DNA from: DMER64 sp964554535 | GTDB lineage: Bacteria; Bacteroidota; Bacteroidia; Bacteroidales; UBA932 | Length of the DNA stretch: 64,000 nucleotides | NCBI GenBank assembly: GCA_964554535.1 | Contig: CAZKPB010000002.1 | Location: forward strand, 62,001-126,000 | Direction of reading: 5' to 3' | In this document: piece after piece, positions 8,891 through 18,723 of the stretch | Position numbering within the stretch: the first letter of the stretch is position 1 | Layout of the letters: each line of letters starts with the position of its first letter | The notes under the pieces: model-generated | The model's database searches: none | Told to the model about the DNA's origin: nothing | What the model saw: only the letters and a program-made list of their open reading frames with translations | Position numbers and translations under genes: made by a program

Positions 8891-9895
8891 ATGAAAAGAA
8901 CAGTTTCATATATTGTGGGTACGCTACTCAGTCTTACCGCGCTGGCCCAGCCGGACCTGCCGCTGATTGACGCCCGCGGGGTCAGTCAGGCTCGCGAGAC
9001 GGTTCTGGAGCGCGACAGCATTCTTATAGGGGATCAGGTGTGGTGGAAATTACCGTTACCCAAAGAAGCCTGGGAACAGGCCCTTACAGAACGGATAGAA
9101 GCCCCCCGGCTGCCTGCCGCTCTGGTGGACGGTGTGGAAGCCCTTTCTCAGATTCGTTTTGACACCTTGTACCGCAAAAAGAAAATTCAGGAAATAGAAG
9201 CCCGCGTGCGGGTGACGTCGTTTGACAGCGGGGCATACCTGCTTCCCTACGTGCCCCTGTATCTCAAAAGGACGGACGGAGGTACCGACACCCTTTGGTA
9301 TAAAGGCCGGGTATTGAAAGTCAATACCATTCCCATTGACACCACCACCTATCAGGCGTATGATATTAAAGGTCAGATGCTTTATCCCGTTACGGCCGCG
9401 GAAGTATTCGGCTGTCTTGGTGTGGTGCTGGCGCTGGCGGCTCTTGTCTGGTTTGTGGTCCGGATGGCAAAACGCCGTAAGAAACACCTTCCCCTGTTTG
9501 GAGCCCCCAAACCAAAAGAGCCGGCACATATTGTGGCGTTGCGTTCTTTGGACCGAATCAAGAGTCAGGAATTATGGAAACACAATAAGGTCAAACAATA
9601 CTACACCCAGCTTACCGATACCCTGCGCGTATATTTGTGCGACCGCTGGAATATCCAGGCAATGGAACAAACCTCTGCCGAGATGCTTGATTCTCTGACT
9701 CAGACCGCCCGTACCGAACCGCTTTTGACAAAAGAGGCTATGGCGGCTATTTCTGATATGCTTTCCGTGAGTGACCTGGCCAAATTTGCCAAGCATACTC
9801 CTACGGAACAGGAAAATATAGACGCGTTGCAACAGACGGTCCGTTTTGTAACAGCCACTGCCCCTGCCGGGACGACTGAAGAAGGAGGAGAATAG
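8891..9895 (+). CDS. Bat-operon membrane protein of unknown function (DUF4381-like)
   Basis: 334 residues from the ATG at 8891, one base after the previous stop. It has a signal peptide (MKRTVSYIVGTLLSLTALAQ), a periplasmic domain of about 155 residues, one transmembrane helix (VFGCLGVVLALAALVWFVV) and a basic cytoplasmic tail with a helical region. Size, topology and position between DUF58 and BatA match the conserved extra gene of Bacteroidetes Bat operons. An earlier ATG at 8834 would overlap DUF58 and bury the signal peptide. No enzymatic motif recognised. Confidence 0.8.
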   Translation: MKRTVSYIVGTLLSLTALAQPDLPLIDARGVSQARETVLERDSILIGDQVWWKLPLPKEAWEQALTERIEAPRLPAALVDGVEALSQIRFDTLYRKKKIQEIEARVRVTSFDSGAYLLPYVPLYLKRTDGGTDTLWYKGRVLKVNTIPIDTTTYQAYDIKGQMLYPVTAAEVFGCLGVVLALAALVWFVVRMAKRRKKHLPLFGAPKPKEPAHIVALRSLDRIKSQELWKHNKVKQYYTQLTDTLRVYLCDRWNIQAMEQTSAEMLDSLTQTARTEPLLTKEAMAAISDMLSVSDLAKFAKHTPTEQENIDALQQTVRFVTATAPAGTTEEGGE

Positions 9896-9897
9896 CC

Positions 9898-10884
9898 ATG
9901 TTTTTTGAATATCCCTATTTACTTTACCTGAACCTACTGCTGATACCTTTGGCGGGATGGTATATTTACAGAGAACTCAAAGGCAATACTCCCTCCCTGC
10001 AGGTTTCCTCGTTGCAACCCTTTGCCGGAACCGGTTCGCGCGTAAAGACCGTGATGCGTCACCTGCCGTTTGTACTGGAACTGATTGCCATTGCGGCCCT
10101 CATTGTGGCAATGGCACGTCCCCGCTCTTCTTCCGATTTTGAATCTACCAACACGGAAGGTATTGACATCGTACTGGCTATGGACGTATCCACCTCAATG
10201 CTGGCGCGCGACTTTGACCCGGACAGGGTCTCGGCCGCCAAAGACATTGCCATTCAGTTTATTGCCGAGCGCCCCACTGACCGCATAGGCATTGCGGTTT
10301 TTGCGGGCGAGGCCTACACCCAGTGCCCGTTGACCACGGACCGCGTGACCCTCATCAATATGATGAAAGAAGTGCAAACCGGCCTGATTGAAGACGGTAC
10401 CTCCATTGGCAACGGACTGGCCACCGCCGTGGCGCGCCTGAAAGACTCGCAGGCCCTCAGCCGCGTGGTCATTCTGCTGACAGACGGCGTGAACAACAGC
10501 GGTGAAGTGGCTCCCCTGACTGCCGCCGAAATTGCCAATACCTACGGTGTACGCGTATATACCATTGGAGTGGGAGCCAGGGGAATGGCTCCGTATCCCG
10601 TCATGACTCCCTTTGGGGTACAATTGCAGCAGGTGGAAGTGGAAATTGACGAAGACCTGCTCAAACAGATAGCCCAAATCACCGGTGGGGAATATTTCAG
10701 AGCCACGGACAATACCAAGTTGTTGTCCATTTACAACCAGATTAATCAGATGGAAAAGAGCAGGACAGTCGTTGACTCGTTTCCTGTCTACAAAGAATTG
10801 TTTATGAATTACGCGCTCATTGCACTGGCCGCACTGGCTCTTGCTTACCTGCTGCGGTGGGTGGTGTTGCGCAGTATACCCTAA
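9898..10884 (+). CDS. batA: BatA, VWA-domain membrane protein
   Basis: 328 residues. N-terminal hydrophobic segments (about 6-22 and 55-75) lead into a von Willebrand A domain with a complete MIDAS: AMDVSTS (about residues 89-95), a central Thr, and LLTDGVNN. A final transmembrane helix lies near 300-320. BatA is part of the Bacteroides aerotolerance system; the molecular role is thought to be periplasmic stress response with MoxR. An AGGAGG sequence lies just before the ATG and the previous stop is two bases away. Confidence 0.93.
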   Translation: MFFEYPYLLYLNLLLIPLAGWYIYRELKGNTPSLQVSSLQPFAGTGSRVKTVMRHLPFVLELIAIAALIVAMARPRSSSDFESTNTEGIDIVLAMDVSTSMLARDFDPDRVSAAKDIAIQFIAERPTDRIGIAVFAGEAYTQCPLTTDRVTLINMMKEVQTGLIEDGTSIGNGLATAVARLKDSQALSRVVILLTDGVNNSGEVAPLTAAEIANTYGVRVYTIGVGARGMAPYPVMTPFGVQLQQVEVEIDEDLLKQIAQITGGEYFRATDNTKLLSIYNQINQMEKSRTVVDSFPVYKELFMNYALIALAALALAYLLRWVVLRSIP

Positions 10885-10887
10885 TAT

Positions 10888-12591
10888 ATGATACAGTTAG
10901 CCAATCCTCAGTATTTATTGCTTATAGCCGTTATTCCGCTGCTGTTTGTGCTGTATGCACTGTACCGCAGGCGTAACCGCAGGTTGCTGGCGCGTTTTGG
11001 AAATCTGCGGCTGATGGAACCGCTGATGCCCCGCGTATCTTCCGGTAGAGGCTGGTTAAAGTTAAGTCTCTTTTGTGCCGCGTTGTTCTTTTTTGCCATT
11101 GGACTTTCACGTCCCCGTACCGGAGCCCGGGTAAAGGAGATGGAGCGTACCGGAGTGGAGATAGTCATTGCCCTTGATGTCTCCAACTCCATGCTGGCCG
11201 AGGATTATACCCCCAATCGTCTGGAAAGGGCAAAACTGGCCGTATCCAAATTGGTAGATCACCTGGGTAAGGACCGCATTGGACTGATTGTGTTTGCCGG
11301 AGACGCCTTTGTACAATTGCCCGTTACCACGGATTATGTGAGTGCTAAAATGTTTCTGAATACCATCAGCACCACTTCCGTACCGCGTCAGGGGACGGCT
11401 CTTGGGCAGGCCATACTTACCGGAATTCGCTGTTATACCATGGATTCACCCAACAGCCGCGCCATGGTGCTGATTACGGACGGTGAAAACCACGAAGACG
11501 ACGCCGTGGCGGCTGCGACTGAGGCGCAAAAAATGGGTATCCAGGTACATTGTATCGGCATCGGCTCGGAATACGGGAAGCCCATTCCTTTACCCGACGG
11601 CTCGTTGCTCAAGGACGAGGAAGGCAATACCGTTGTCACCAAGCTGGATGAAGAAACTCTGGCGCAAGTGGCAAAGGCAGGCGGCGGACTGTATGTAAGG
11701 GCGGGCAACTCCGATTTTGGACTGGACCGGATTGTGGACGAAATTCATCAGTTGGACCAGCAAAAATTCAATTCGGTGGTCTTTGAAGATTTTGACGAAC
11801 AATATATGTACTTTTTTGGTATCGCTGTTTTCTTCCTTATACTGGAACTGCTCATCAGTGAACGCAAGGGGAAACGGCTTAAGGGATTTGACGTTTTCTC
11901 CAAGACGGCCTGCCTTATATTGCTGTTGGGGATATCGCTTCCGGCAGCCGCTCAGACAGACAAAAAAGACGTGCGGTCCGGCAACCGGGCCTTTAGAAAG
12001 GAAAATTACGAAAAAGCCAATGTGGATTACCGCAAGGCCCTGACCAAGGATTCCACTTCCGTAAAAGCCAAGTATAATCTGGCCAATGCCTTGTATCGTA
12101 TGGAACAGCCGGACCAGGCCGTAGGATTGATTACCTCTGCAGTGGATTCAATGACAACGGACGCTGCCCGTGCGAACGCTTACCATAATCTGGGAAATTT
12201 TCAACTATCCAAAAAAGAATATGCACAAAGCATTGAGGCATACAAGAACGCCTTGCGGCTTTGTCCCAATGATATGGAAACCAAGTCCAATCTGGCCTAT
12301 GCACAGAAACTGTTGAAAGACCAGGAGGACCAGCAGAACCAGGACCAGAACCAGGACCAGAACCAGGACCAGGACCAGAATCAGGACCAGAACCAGAATC
12401 AAAATCAGGACCAGAAACAGAATCAGGACCAAAATAAACAGGAACAACCGCAGAATGCGCCCAAGATAACGCCGCAGGCTGCCCAGCAAATGCTGGAAGC
12501 CATACAGCAAAAAGAAAAAGAGACGCAAGAAAAGGTAAATGAAGAGAAGGCTAAGGCGGTAGTTCCGGTTCGTTCCGGAAAAAATTGGTAG
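10888..12591 (+). CDS. batB: BatB-BatC fusion: VWA domain plus TPR and Asp/Gln/Asn tail
   Basis: 567 residues. The first ~330 match BatB: two N-terminal membrane segments, a VWA domain with MIDAS ALDVSNS and TDGENHEDD, and a third helix. A second hydrophobic segment (ACLILLLGISLPAAAQ) looks like an internal signal or membrane anchor. It is followed by TPR units (GNRAFRKENYEKANVDYRKA, then NAYHNLGNFQLSKKEYAQSI) typical of BatC. Near residues 484-520 a run of QDQNQDQN-type repeats occurs, then a charged tail. No stop or start separates the parts. BatC is a separate gene in Bacteroides fragilis as I recall. Confidence 0.9.
   Translation: MIQLANPQYLLLIAVIPLLFVLYALYRRRNRRLLARFGNLRLMEPLMPRVSSGRGWLKLSLFCAALFFFAIGLSRPRTGARVKEMERTGVEIVIALDVSNSMLAEDYTPNRLERAKLAVSKLVDHLGKDRIGLIVFAGDAFVQLPVTTDYVSAKMFLNTISTTSVPRQGTALGQAILTGIRCYTMDSPNSRAMVLITDGENHEDDAVAAATEAQKMGIQVHCIGIGSEYGKPIPLPDGSLLKDEEGNTVVTKLDEETLAQVAKAGGGLYVRAGNSDFGLDRIVDEIHQLDQQKFNSVVFEDFDEQYMYFFGIAVFFLILELLISERKGKRLKGFDVFSKTACLILLLGISLPAAAQTDKKDVRSGNRAFRKENYEKANVDYRKALTKDSTSVKAKYNLANALYRMEQPDQAVGLITSAVDSMTTDAARANAYHNLGNFQLSKKEYAQSIEAYKNALRLCPNDMETKSNLAYAQKLLKDQEDQQNQDQNQDQNQDQDQNQDQNQNQNQDQKQNQDQNKQEQPQNAPKITPQAAQQMLEAIQQKEKETQEKVNEEKAKAVVPVRSGKNW
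12340..12450 (+). repeat. Low-complexity CAGGACCAGAAC repeat in batBC
   Basis: About 110 bp of near-tandem hexamers and dodecamers (CAGGAC, CAGAAC, CAGAAT) that encode alternating Gln, Asp and Asn. All indels of the unit keep the frame. Such a tract can change in copy number by slippage without breaking the protein. Confidence 0.85.
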
Positions 12592-12607
12592 CTAAATACT
12601 ATTTAGA

Positions 12608-14413
12608 ATGAAAAGACAGATACTTTTTTTTCTTCTTTCTCTGCTGAGCCTTTCAATGCCGGCGCAAGTCTCTTTTACGGTGGATGCTCCCAATGTGGTG
12701 GCAGTGGGGGAACGGTTCAGAGTGATTTTTACTTCTGACGCCAAACAAGATCAGTTTACCCCTCCGGCCATTTCCGGTTTCTCCGTGCTGGCGGGCCCTA
12801 CCACGTCCACAATGAATCGCGTGGAAATCATCAACGGACATCGTACACAAAGCCGTACCGTCAGTTATACCTATATTTTGGAGGCTACGCAGCCCGGCAA
12901 ATTCACTATAGGGTCAGCTTCCGTGACATCGGAAGGTGTGGCCTACAAAACACAACCGGTAATCATAGAAGTAGTGTCATCCGGCCAGGAATCCGTTCAG
13001 GCACAGGGTCAGGATACAGGCAGTGCTCAGGTGGGCACGGCGGGGGGGGATGACGTTTTCCTGCGTCTTACGCTCAGCAAACATCGTGTGGTCAAGGGAG
13101 AACCTCTTACCGGCACACTTAAATTGTATACCCGCGTGGATGTGGCAGGCGCCGAAGATGTGCGCTTCCCTACGTTTACCGGATTCTGGAGTCAGGAAAC
13201 TTTTGCTCCGCAACAAATTGACTGGCAACGCGAGAATGTAAACGGGCAGATATATCAGTCGGCTGTGTTGAGGCGTTATGTGTTGCTTCCGCAACAGACC
13301 GGAAACCTGACTATAGATCCTTCCGAGATTACCGTATTGCTGCAAGTTCGCAGCGGGACCCGCGGCAATTCGTTATTGGACGACTTTTTTGATTCGTACC
13401 AGACGGTGCGCAAGAAGGTGGTGGCTCCTTCCGTTAAGGTACAGGTGGACAACCTTCCTGCCGGAGCGCCTGCCTCGTTCAACGGGGCGGTTGGCAAATT
13501 TTCTCTGGAAGCACGTCTGGCCAAGGATTCCATACTGGCTCACGAGGCGGTTTCCATGTATGTGACGGTAACGGGAGAAGGGAATATCAATCTGGTGGAG
13601 ACGCCCAAGGTCTCTTTCCCTCCTGATTTTGAGACATACGATGCCAAGGTGTCCGACAATTCCCGTACTACCGGTGGGGCGTATTCCGGGTCCAAAGAAT
13701 TTGAGTATCCGGTGATTCCCAGAAGTCACGGTACATTTACCATAGACCCCGTGGAATTTTCTTATTACGACATTGACGCCAAAACCTACAAGACAATCAG
13801 GACTAATCCCTTAACGCTGAAAGTGGGGAAAAACGACGATGCCTCGTATGCCGGGGTACCTGTATCCGGAACCCAGCGACGCAGCGTACAAAGCCTGGGA
13901 GAGGACGTGCGTTACATACAGACAGCCTTGCCCAAATGGCACCGTAAGGGATCATTTTTCTTTGGAAGCTGGACTTTCTTCCTGGTTCTGGCCCTGCTTG
14001 GGGGCGCGTTTGCCGGCACTTATGTCAGTTTGAACAAAATGCGTGAACGTCGCAAAGATGTGGTACGTGTGCGCAACAGCAAAGCCAACAAAATTGCCCG
14101 TAACCGCCTTAAAACGGCTCAGGAATTACTTAAACAACAGCTTTTTGCCGGCTATTATGAAGAAGTTCACCGTACCTTGTGGGGCTATATAGGAGATAAA
14201 TTGGCTTTGTCGCAGGCGGACTGTTCCCGTGAGCGGGTTACCGCACTTTTGCAGCAGCGCGGTGTGGACGCTTCTCTGACAGAAGAGTTTATGGCCCTTA
14301 TTGAAGCCTGTGAGTTTGCCCGATACGCACCCGATCCGGGCCAGGTGGAAAAAGAAAAGATCTATGAAAGGGCGGTAGCGGTAATCAGTAAACTGGAACA
14401 AGGCTTAAAATAG
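12608..14413 (+). CDS. batD: BatD, large periplasmic protein
   Basis: 601 residues with a signal peptide (MKRQILFFLLSLLSLSMPAQ), several beta-sandwich repeats in the first ~440 residues (VVAVGERFRVIFTSDA; LRLTLSKHRVVKGEPLTGTL; DSILAHEAVSMYVTVTGEGN), a transmembrane helix near 455-475 and a cytoplasmic helical tail. This is the BatD (oxygen tolerance) architecture. It starts 16 bases after batBC and is followed 11 bases later by batE. Confidence 0.92.
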   Translation: MKRQILFFLLSLLSLSMPAQVSFTVDAPNVVAVGERFRVIFTSDAKQDQFTPPAISGFSVLAGPTTSTMNRVEIINGHRTQSRTVSYTYILEATQPGKFTIGSASVTSEGVAYKTQPVIIEVVSSGQESVQAQGQDTGSAQVGTAGGDDVFLRLTLSKHRVVKGEPLTGTLKLYTRVDVAGAEDVRFPTFTGFWSQETFAPQQIDWQRENVNGQIYQSAVLRRYVLLPQQTGNLTIDPSEITVLLQVRSGTRGNSLLDDFFDSYQTVRKKVVAPSVKVQVDNLPAGAPASFNGAVGKFSLEARLAKDSILAHEAVSMYVTVTGEGNINLVETPKVSFPPDFETYDAKVSDNSRTTGGAYSGSKEFEYPVIPRSHGTFTIDPVEFSYYDIDAKTYKTIRTNPLTLKVGKNDDASYAGVPVSGTQRRSVQSLGEDVRYIQTALPKWHRKGSFFFGSWTFFLVLALLGGAFAGTYVSLNKMRERRKDVVRVRNSKANKIARNRLKTAQELLKQQLFAGYYEEVHRTLWGYIGDKLALSQADCSRERVTALLQQRGVDASLTEEFMALIEACEFARYAPDPGQVEKEKIYERAVAVISKLEQGLK

Positions 14414-14424
14414 GAGGCGTACGT

Positions 14425-15204
14425 ATGAAAAAGAGCTTTTTAATATTTTCCTTTTTTGCATCACTTCTGCTGAATTCTTCTCTGTATGCGGCACAAGACC
14501 CCGCCCGCGCGGACAGTTTGTGGAACAGTGCCAATGCCCATTATGCCGCCGCAGGGTATCAAGAGGCGCTGAACGAGTATTTGCAGATAGAGGGCCAGGG
14601 CATTGAGTCGGCCACGTTGTATTACAATATGGGCAATACATATTTTAAGATGAGGTATGTGCCGCAAGCCATTCTCTATTATGAAAAAGCGTTGACCCTT
14701 GACCCCGGAAACAAAGATATAGCTTACAACTTAAGCATTGCCCAGCAGGAGTGTATAGACAAAATTGAAGCGGTTCCCAGTTTCTTTCTGGCGCAATGGG
14801 TGAAGGATTTCAGACAGAGTGTGTCATCCAATGCCTGGGCCTGGATTTTTGTGGCCTTGCTGGCACTGGCTCTGTTGTTGTTGCTGGCTTTTTATTTTGC
14901 GCGCGGTACCGGTTGGCGCAAGACGGCATTTATTCTGTCTATGCTTTTGTTTCTTCTGGCGGCTGTCGGGGGCTCTTTTGCCTGGAAAAACCGGGCTGAC
15001 GTGATGCGTAAGGATACTGCCATTGTGTTCAGTGCCGTAAGTTCCGTCAAATCATCCCCAGATACGCAGGGGAAAGATTTATTGGTGGTTCACGAAGGGA
15101 CTAAGGTGGTGGTGCTTGAGCAGGTAGGAGAGTGGGCCCGCATTGAGTTGATGGATGGCCGCCAAGGTTGGATACTGCTTAGTGAGATAGTTTTTGTATA
15201 TTAG
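14425..15204 (+). CDS. batE: BatE, TPR and SH3-like protein
   Basis: 259 residues. Signal peptide, TPR units (ANAHYAAAGYQEALNEYLQI; YYNMGNTYFKMRYVPQAILY), two transmembrane helices (about 133-153 and 160-180) and a C-terminal SH3-like domain (VHEGTKVVVLEQVGEWARIE). Last gene of the Bat set. AGGAGG 7 bases before the ATG is a good Shine-Dalgarno. Confidence 0.92.
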   Translation: MKKSFLIFSFFASLLLNSSLYAAQDPARADSLWNSANAHYAAAGYQEALNEYLQIEGQGIESATLYYNMGNTYFKMRYVPQAILYYEKALTLDPGNKDIAYNLSIAQQECIDKIEAVPSFFLAQWVKDFRQSVSSNAWAWIFVALLALALLLLLAFYFARGTGWRKTAFILSMLLFLLAAVGGSFAWKNRADVMRKDTAIVFSAVSSVKSSPDTQGKDLLVVHEGTKVVVLEQVGEWARIELMDGRQGWILLSEIVFVY

Positions 15205-15224
15205 TGGCCTAAAAACAATTCCCG

Positions 15225-15848
15225 ATGGATTACAACACACAAAGAGAAAAGCTCATTCTGCCCGAATACGGAAGGTATGTGCAGGAAATGGTTAAAAAGG
15301 TAAAAACCATTGAAGACAAGCAGGATCGTACCCGACAGATCAAGGCGGTGGTGAACGTGATGGGTACGTTGAATCCCCTTTTGAGAGAGATGAACGACTA
15401 TCACCACAAATTGTGGGATCACGTGCAGATTATATCGGGCTATGATTTGGATGTGGACGCTCCTTTTCCCGTTCCGGAGAAAGAGACGTTTGTTTCCAAG
15501 CCCCATACCATTGATATGCAGCGCAACCCGGTAAAGGTGATGCATTATGGCCGCAACATACAGAATATGGTCATGGCCATTGCCGCCAAACCGGAAGGAG
15601 CGGAACGCGATGCCACCACCATTGCTCTGGCATTGTATATGCGGAAGCAGTACCTCATCTGGAATAAAGACACTGTGGCGGACCAGACGATTTTTAAGGA
15701 TATTGAAATGTTGTCCGGAGGCACGCTTAAAGTTCCGGAAGGTACTAAATTGTCGGACATTCAGGGAGAATTCCGACAGCCCAATTCCATTAACGTGCCC
15801 CGCAGGCCGCAAGGAAAATGGAACAAGAACAAAAAGAAAAAAAGATAG
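15225..15848 (+). CDS. DUF4290 family protein
   Basis: 207 residues, soluble, strongly charged, ending in a Lys-rich tail. The opening (MDYNTQREKLILPEYGRYVQ) is the signature of DUF4290, a Bacteroidetes-restricted family without known function. It is 20 bases after batE and 6 bases before ftsK, so it could be read from the same transcript. No catalytic motif visible. Confidence 0.88.
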   Translation: MDYNTQREKLILPEYGRYVQEMVKKVKTIEDKQDRTRQIKAVVNVMGTLNPLLREMNDYHHKLWDHVQIISGYDLDVDAPFPVPEKETFVSKPHTIDMQRNPVKVMHYGRNIQNMVMAIAAKPEGAERDATTIALALYMRKQYLIWNKDTVADQTIFKDIEMLSGGTLKVPEGTKLSDIQGEFRQPNSINVPRRPQGKWNKNKKKKR

Positions 15849-15854
15849 GTGCTA

Positions 15855-18125
15855 ATGGCTCAAAAACGTAAACCCGTACAGAAACAGGAAAATCCTGTTG
15901 CGCAACGTACCTCTAAAGAAACCGTAAGAGCCATCGCAGGATGGCTTTTTCTGGCCATAGGAGTCTATTTGTTGATAGCCTTTGTGTCTTATTTATTTAC
16001 CTGGACTGCCGACCAGAGTCTGATTGACGGCGTGCAGGCAGGCGAAAAGGCGCGTAACAGCGCCGGCCTTGTAGGTAATAAATGGTCCCATTTGTTTATA
16101 GGACAATGGTTTGGTATAAGCGCATTTATTATACCGCTATGCTGCCTTACGTTATCTGTAATCTGCCTGCAAATCCGCAAGGTACGTGTGTTACCTCTCT
16201 TTTTTGTGGCGACTTACGGATGTATTGTATTGTCCGTGGCGTGCAGTTTTGTGTTTGGATTTACCAAATGGCGCTACTTGTTCGGGGCCGGAGTGGGAGG
16301 TACTTACGGGTATCGCGTCAATGAGTGGCTTATTGCCCAATTGGGCGTGTGGGGGGCCTCGGTCCTTATATTTTTTGTGACTACGGTGTGGCTGGTACCT
16401 ATTATTTATAGCGCCCTAAGGCGCCGCAATGCCCGGCGTGAGGAGGCTAAAGAAGAGGTGCGGGAACAGAACAATCCGCTTGAGGAAACCTCGCGGTCGG
16501 TTCCTGAATTTACCATTGAGTCGTCCGAGGATGACTTGCAGCCTGCTGTCGATGCCTCCGTACCTGCCTTTGAAGTGGAACAGGCGGTGGAAGAACCTGC
16601 CGGCGGGGAAATGAAATTGTATGACCCCAAACTGGATTTGCCGCGCTACCAGTTGCCTCCGTTGTCACTGTTGGAAGACTACAAGGACAAATTGCAGGAA
16701 GTGCCGGCCGAGGAACTGGCCCGCAACAACCAGAAGATTGTGGAATGCCTGAGGACATACGGGATAGAAATTGAAAAAATTGTAGCCAGTCCCGGCCCTA
16801 CGGTCACGCTGTATAAAATCATCCTCAAACCCGGTATCCGCATCTCGCAGTTTACCCGTCTGGAAAACGACATCATGCTTTCCCTGGCGGCCCGCGGCAT
16901 GCGCGTGATAGCTCCCATCCCGGGGACCAATATGGTGGGTATAGAAGTGGCCAATGACAAGCCCTCGCTGGTGCCTATGAAGACGGTTCTGGACTCGGCC
17001 AAATTCAAAGAATCCAAGGAAGAACTTCCCATTGTGCTGGGCAAGAGTATCTCCAATGAAATTTATATGCTGGACCTTACCAAAATGCCCCACTTGCTGG
17101 TAGCCGGCGCTACGGGACAGGGGAAATCGGTGGCGCTCAATGCCATCATTGCCTCACTGTTGTACAAGATGCATCCGGCCTACCTCAAATTTGTACTTGT
17201 GGACCCCAAACGGGTGGAACTGAGCTTGTACACCAAGCTGGAAAAACATTTCCTGGCCGCCTTGCCTGACAGCGAGCATCCCATTATTACCGATACCAAA
17301 AAGGTGGTACACACCCTCAAGTCCCTGTGCATAGAAATGGAAGACCGTCTGGAACTCTATAACAAGGCGGGGGTGCGTAACCTCAAGGAATACAATCGCA
17401 AGTTCCTGGACCGCAAACTCAACCCCCTCAAAGGGCACCGCTTTATGCCTTTCATTGTGGTCATCATTGACGAGTTTGCCGACCTGATCACCACTGCCGG
17501 CCGGGATGTGGAAACCCCGTTGACCCGCCTGGCACAGATGGGCCGAGCCGTCGGCATCCACCTGGTGATTGCCACGCAACGCCCCACCACCAACATCATT
17601 ACCGGCACCATCAAGGCCAACTTCCCTGCCCGCATAGCCTTCCGTGTGGCTTCCCAGACCGACTCGCGCACCATCATAGACGTGGGCGAGGCCAAGCAAC
17701 TGGTGGGCCGGGGCGACATGCTCATTGCTACGGGCAATGAGATGGTCCGTGCGCAATGTGCCTTTATAGACACGCCCGAGGTGGAACGCCTGGTGGAATT
17801 TGTGGGGGCGCAACAGGGTTATGCCGGCACCTTTGCATTGCCTGAATACGTGGAAAATTCCGAAGACGGAGAAGGCCGGACCGACAATTCCGGGCCTCGG
17901 GACGATTTGTTTGAAGAGGCCGCCCGCATGGTGATACAGGCGCAGTACGGCTCCACGTCCATGTTGCAGCGTAAAATGAACCTGGGATACAATCGCGCCG
18001 GCAGGATTATGGACCAGTTGGAAGCGGCCGGTATTGTCAGCGCCGCGGAAGGCGGTAAGCCCCGGCAGGTACTGGTGGGGTCGCTGGATACGTTGAATGA
18101 ACTTCTGGGTACACGCAATGAATAA
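15855..18125 (+). CDS. ftsK: DNA translocase FtsK/SpoIIIE
   Basis: 756 residues from the ATG at 15855 (a GTG six bases earlier is less likely). Four transmembrane helices lie in the first ~180 residues, then an acidic linker, the motor domain with Walker A GATGQGKS and Walker B VVIIDEFADL, the FtsK signature ATQRPTTNIITGTIKANFPA, and a C-terminal winged-helix gamma domain. It pumps chromosomal DNA toward dif at the division septum. The 3' end overlaps lolA by 8 bases. Confidence 0.96.
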   Translation: MAQKRKPVQKQENPVAQRTSKETVRAIAGWLFLAIGVYLLIAFVSYLFTWTADQSLIDGVQAGEKARNSAGLVGNKWSHLFIGQWFGISAFIIPLCCLTLSVICLQIRKVRVLPLFFVATYGCIVLSVACSFVFGFTKWRYLFGAGVGGTYGYRVNEWLIAQLGVWGASVLIFFVTTVWLVPIIYSALRRRNARREEAKEEVREQNNPLEETSRSVPEFTIESSEDDLQPAVDASVPAFEVEQAVEEPAGGEMKLYDPKLDLPRYQLPPLSLLEDYKDKLQEVPAEELARNNQKIVECLRTYGIEIEKIVASPGPTVTLYKIILKPGIRISQFTRLENDIMLSLAARGMRVIAPIPGTNMVGIEVANDKPSLVPMKTVLDSAKFKESKEELPIVLGKSISNEIYMLDLTKMPHLLVAGATGQGKSVALNAIIASLLYKMHPAYLKFVLVDPKRVELSLYTKLEKHFLAALPDSEHPIITDTKKVVHTLKSLCIEMEDRLELYNKAGVRNLKEYNRKFLDRKLNPLKGHRFMPFIVVIIDEFADLITTAGRDVETPLTRLAQMGRAVGIHLVIATQRPTTNIITGTIKANFPARIAFRVASQTDSRTIIDVGEAKQLVGRGDMLIATGNEMVRAQCAFIDTPEVERLVEFVGAQQGYAGTFALPEYVENSEDGEGRTDNSGPRDDLFEEAARMVIQAQYGSTSMLQRKMNLGYNRAGRIMDQLEAAGIVSAAEGGKPRQVLVGSLDTLNELLGTRNE

Positions 18126-18705
18126 ATATATTTATATAATAGGTATGGTGCTACTGAGCCTGCCCGGGCTGCTGGCGGCACAGACATCCCAGGAACTGGT
18201 GGATGCCTTTTCCAAAAAGTATAAGAACGCTCCGGCATTGCAGACTTCGTTTACCGTGGACGGCCGCGTGAAAGGCAGCATGATACTGCAGGGCGACTGT
18301 TTCTATATAGAGATGGACGAATACCGCATTTACTGCGACGGAAAGGTCCGGTGGTTCTACAACGAGGGGATTGAGGAAGTAACCCAAAGTGCGCACGATC
18401 CCAAATCCGGGGACATCATCAAGAATCCGGCGGCGTTTTTCCGTCACCTGCATACGGGGTACTATATCACGGCCACGCCGGCTGCCGGGGAGGGAATTCA
18501 CGGCGAGGCCATCCTCAATGTGACCTTGTTGCCCAACGAGTCCAAAAGTCCCTTTGAGAAAGTGATTCTGGGGCTGCGGGCCGCCGACACGGTGCCGGTG
18601 CGTATTGCCTATACGCTTAAAGAAGGGGGTAGCAGCGTCATTACCCTGGACGGATTTGAAATCCAGGATCCTTTTCCGGCCTCGCGGTTTGAATTTGTAA
18701 AGTAA
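18118..18705 (+). CDS. lolA: LolA-like outer-membrane lipoprotein carrier
   Basis: 195 residues from the ATG at 18118, which overlaps the ftsK stop by 8 bases. Signal peptide (YIYIIGMVLLSLPGLLAAQ), then a LolA/LolB-type beta-barrel half (SFTVDGRVKGSMILQGDCFY; YRIYCDGKVRWFYNEG). It carries lipoproteins across the periplasm to the outer membrane. The ftsK-lolA pairing is common in Bacteroidetes as in proteobacteria. An upstream in-frame start at 18097 would put non-signal residues before the signal. Confidence 0.9.
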   Translation: MNKYIYIIGMVLLSLPGLLAAQTSQELVDAFSKKYKNAPALQTSFTVDGRVKGSMILQGDCFYIEMDEYRIYCDGKVRWFYNEGIEEVTQSAHDPKSGDIIKNPAAFFRHLHTGYYITATPAAGEGIHGEAILNVTLLPNESKSPFEKVILGLRAADTVPVRIAYTLKEGGSSVITLDGFEIQDPFPASRFEFVK

Positions 18706-18719
18706 CTTTGTTACATTTG
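18688..18719 (+). promoter_or_regulatory. Bacteroidetes promoter for the 18724 small gene
   Basis: TTTG at 18688-18691 and TACATTTG at 18712-18719 are 20 bases apart, a good -33/-7 pair. A second -7-like box (TAACTTTG, 18703-18710) overlaps. The start codon is only 4 bases after the -7 box, so the transcript would be leaderless or nearly so. The promoter lies in the 3' end of lolA. Confidence 0.6.
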
Positions 18720-18723
18720 CATT

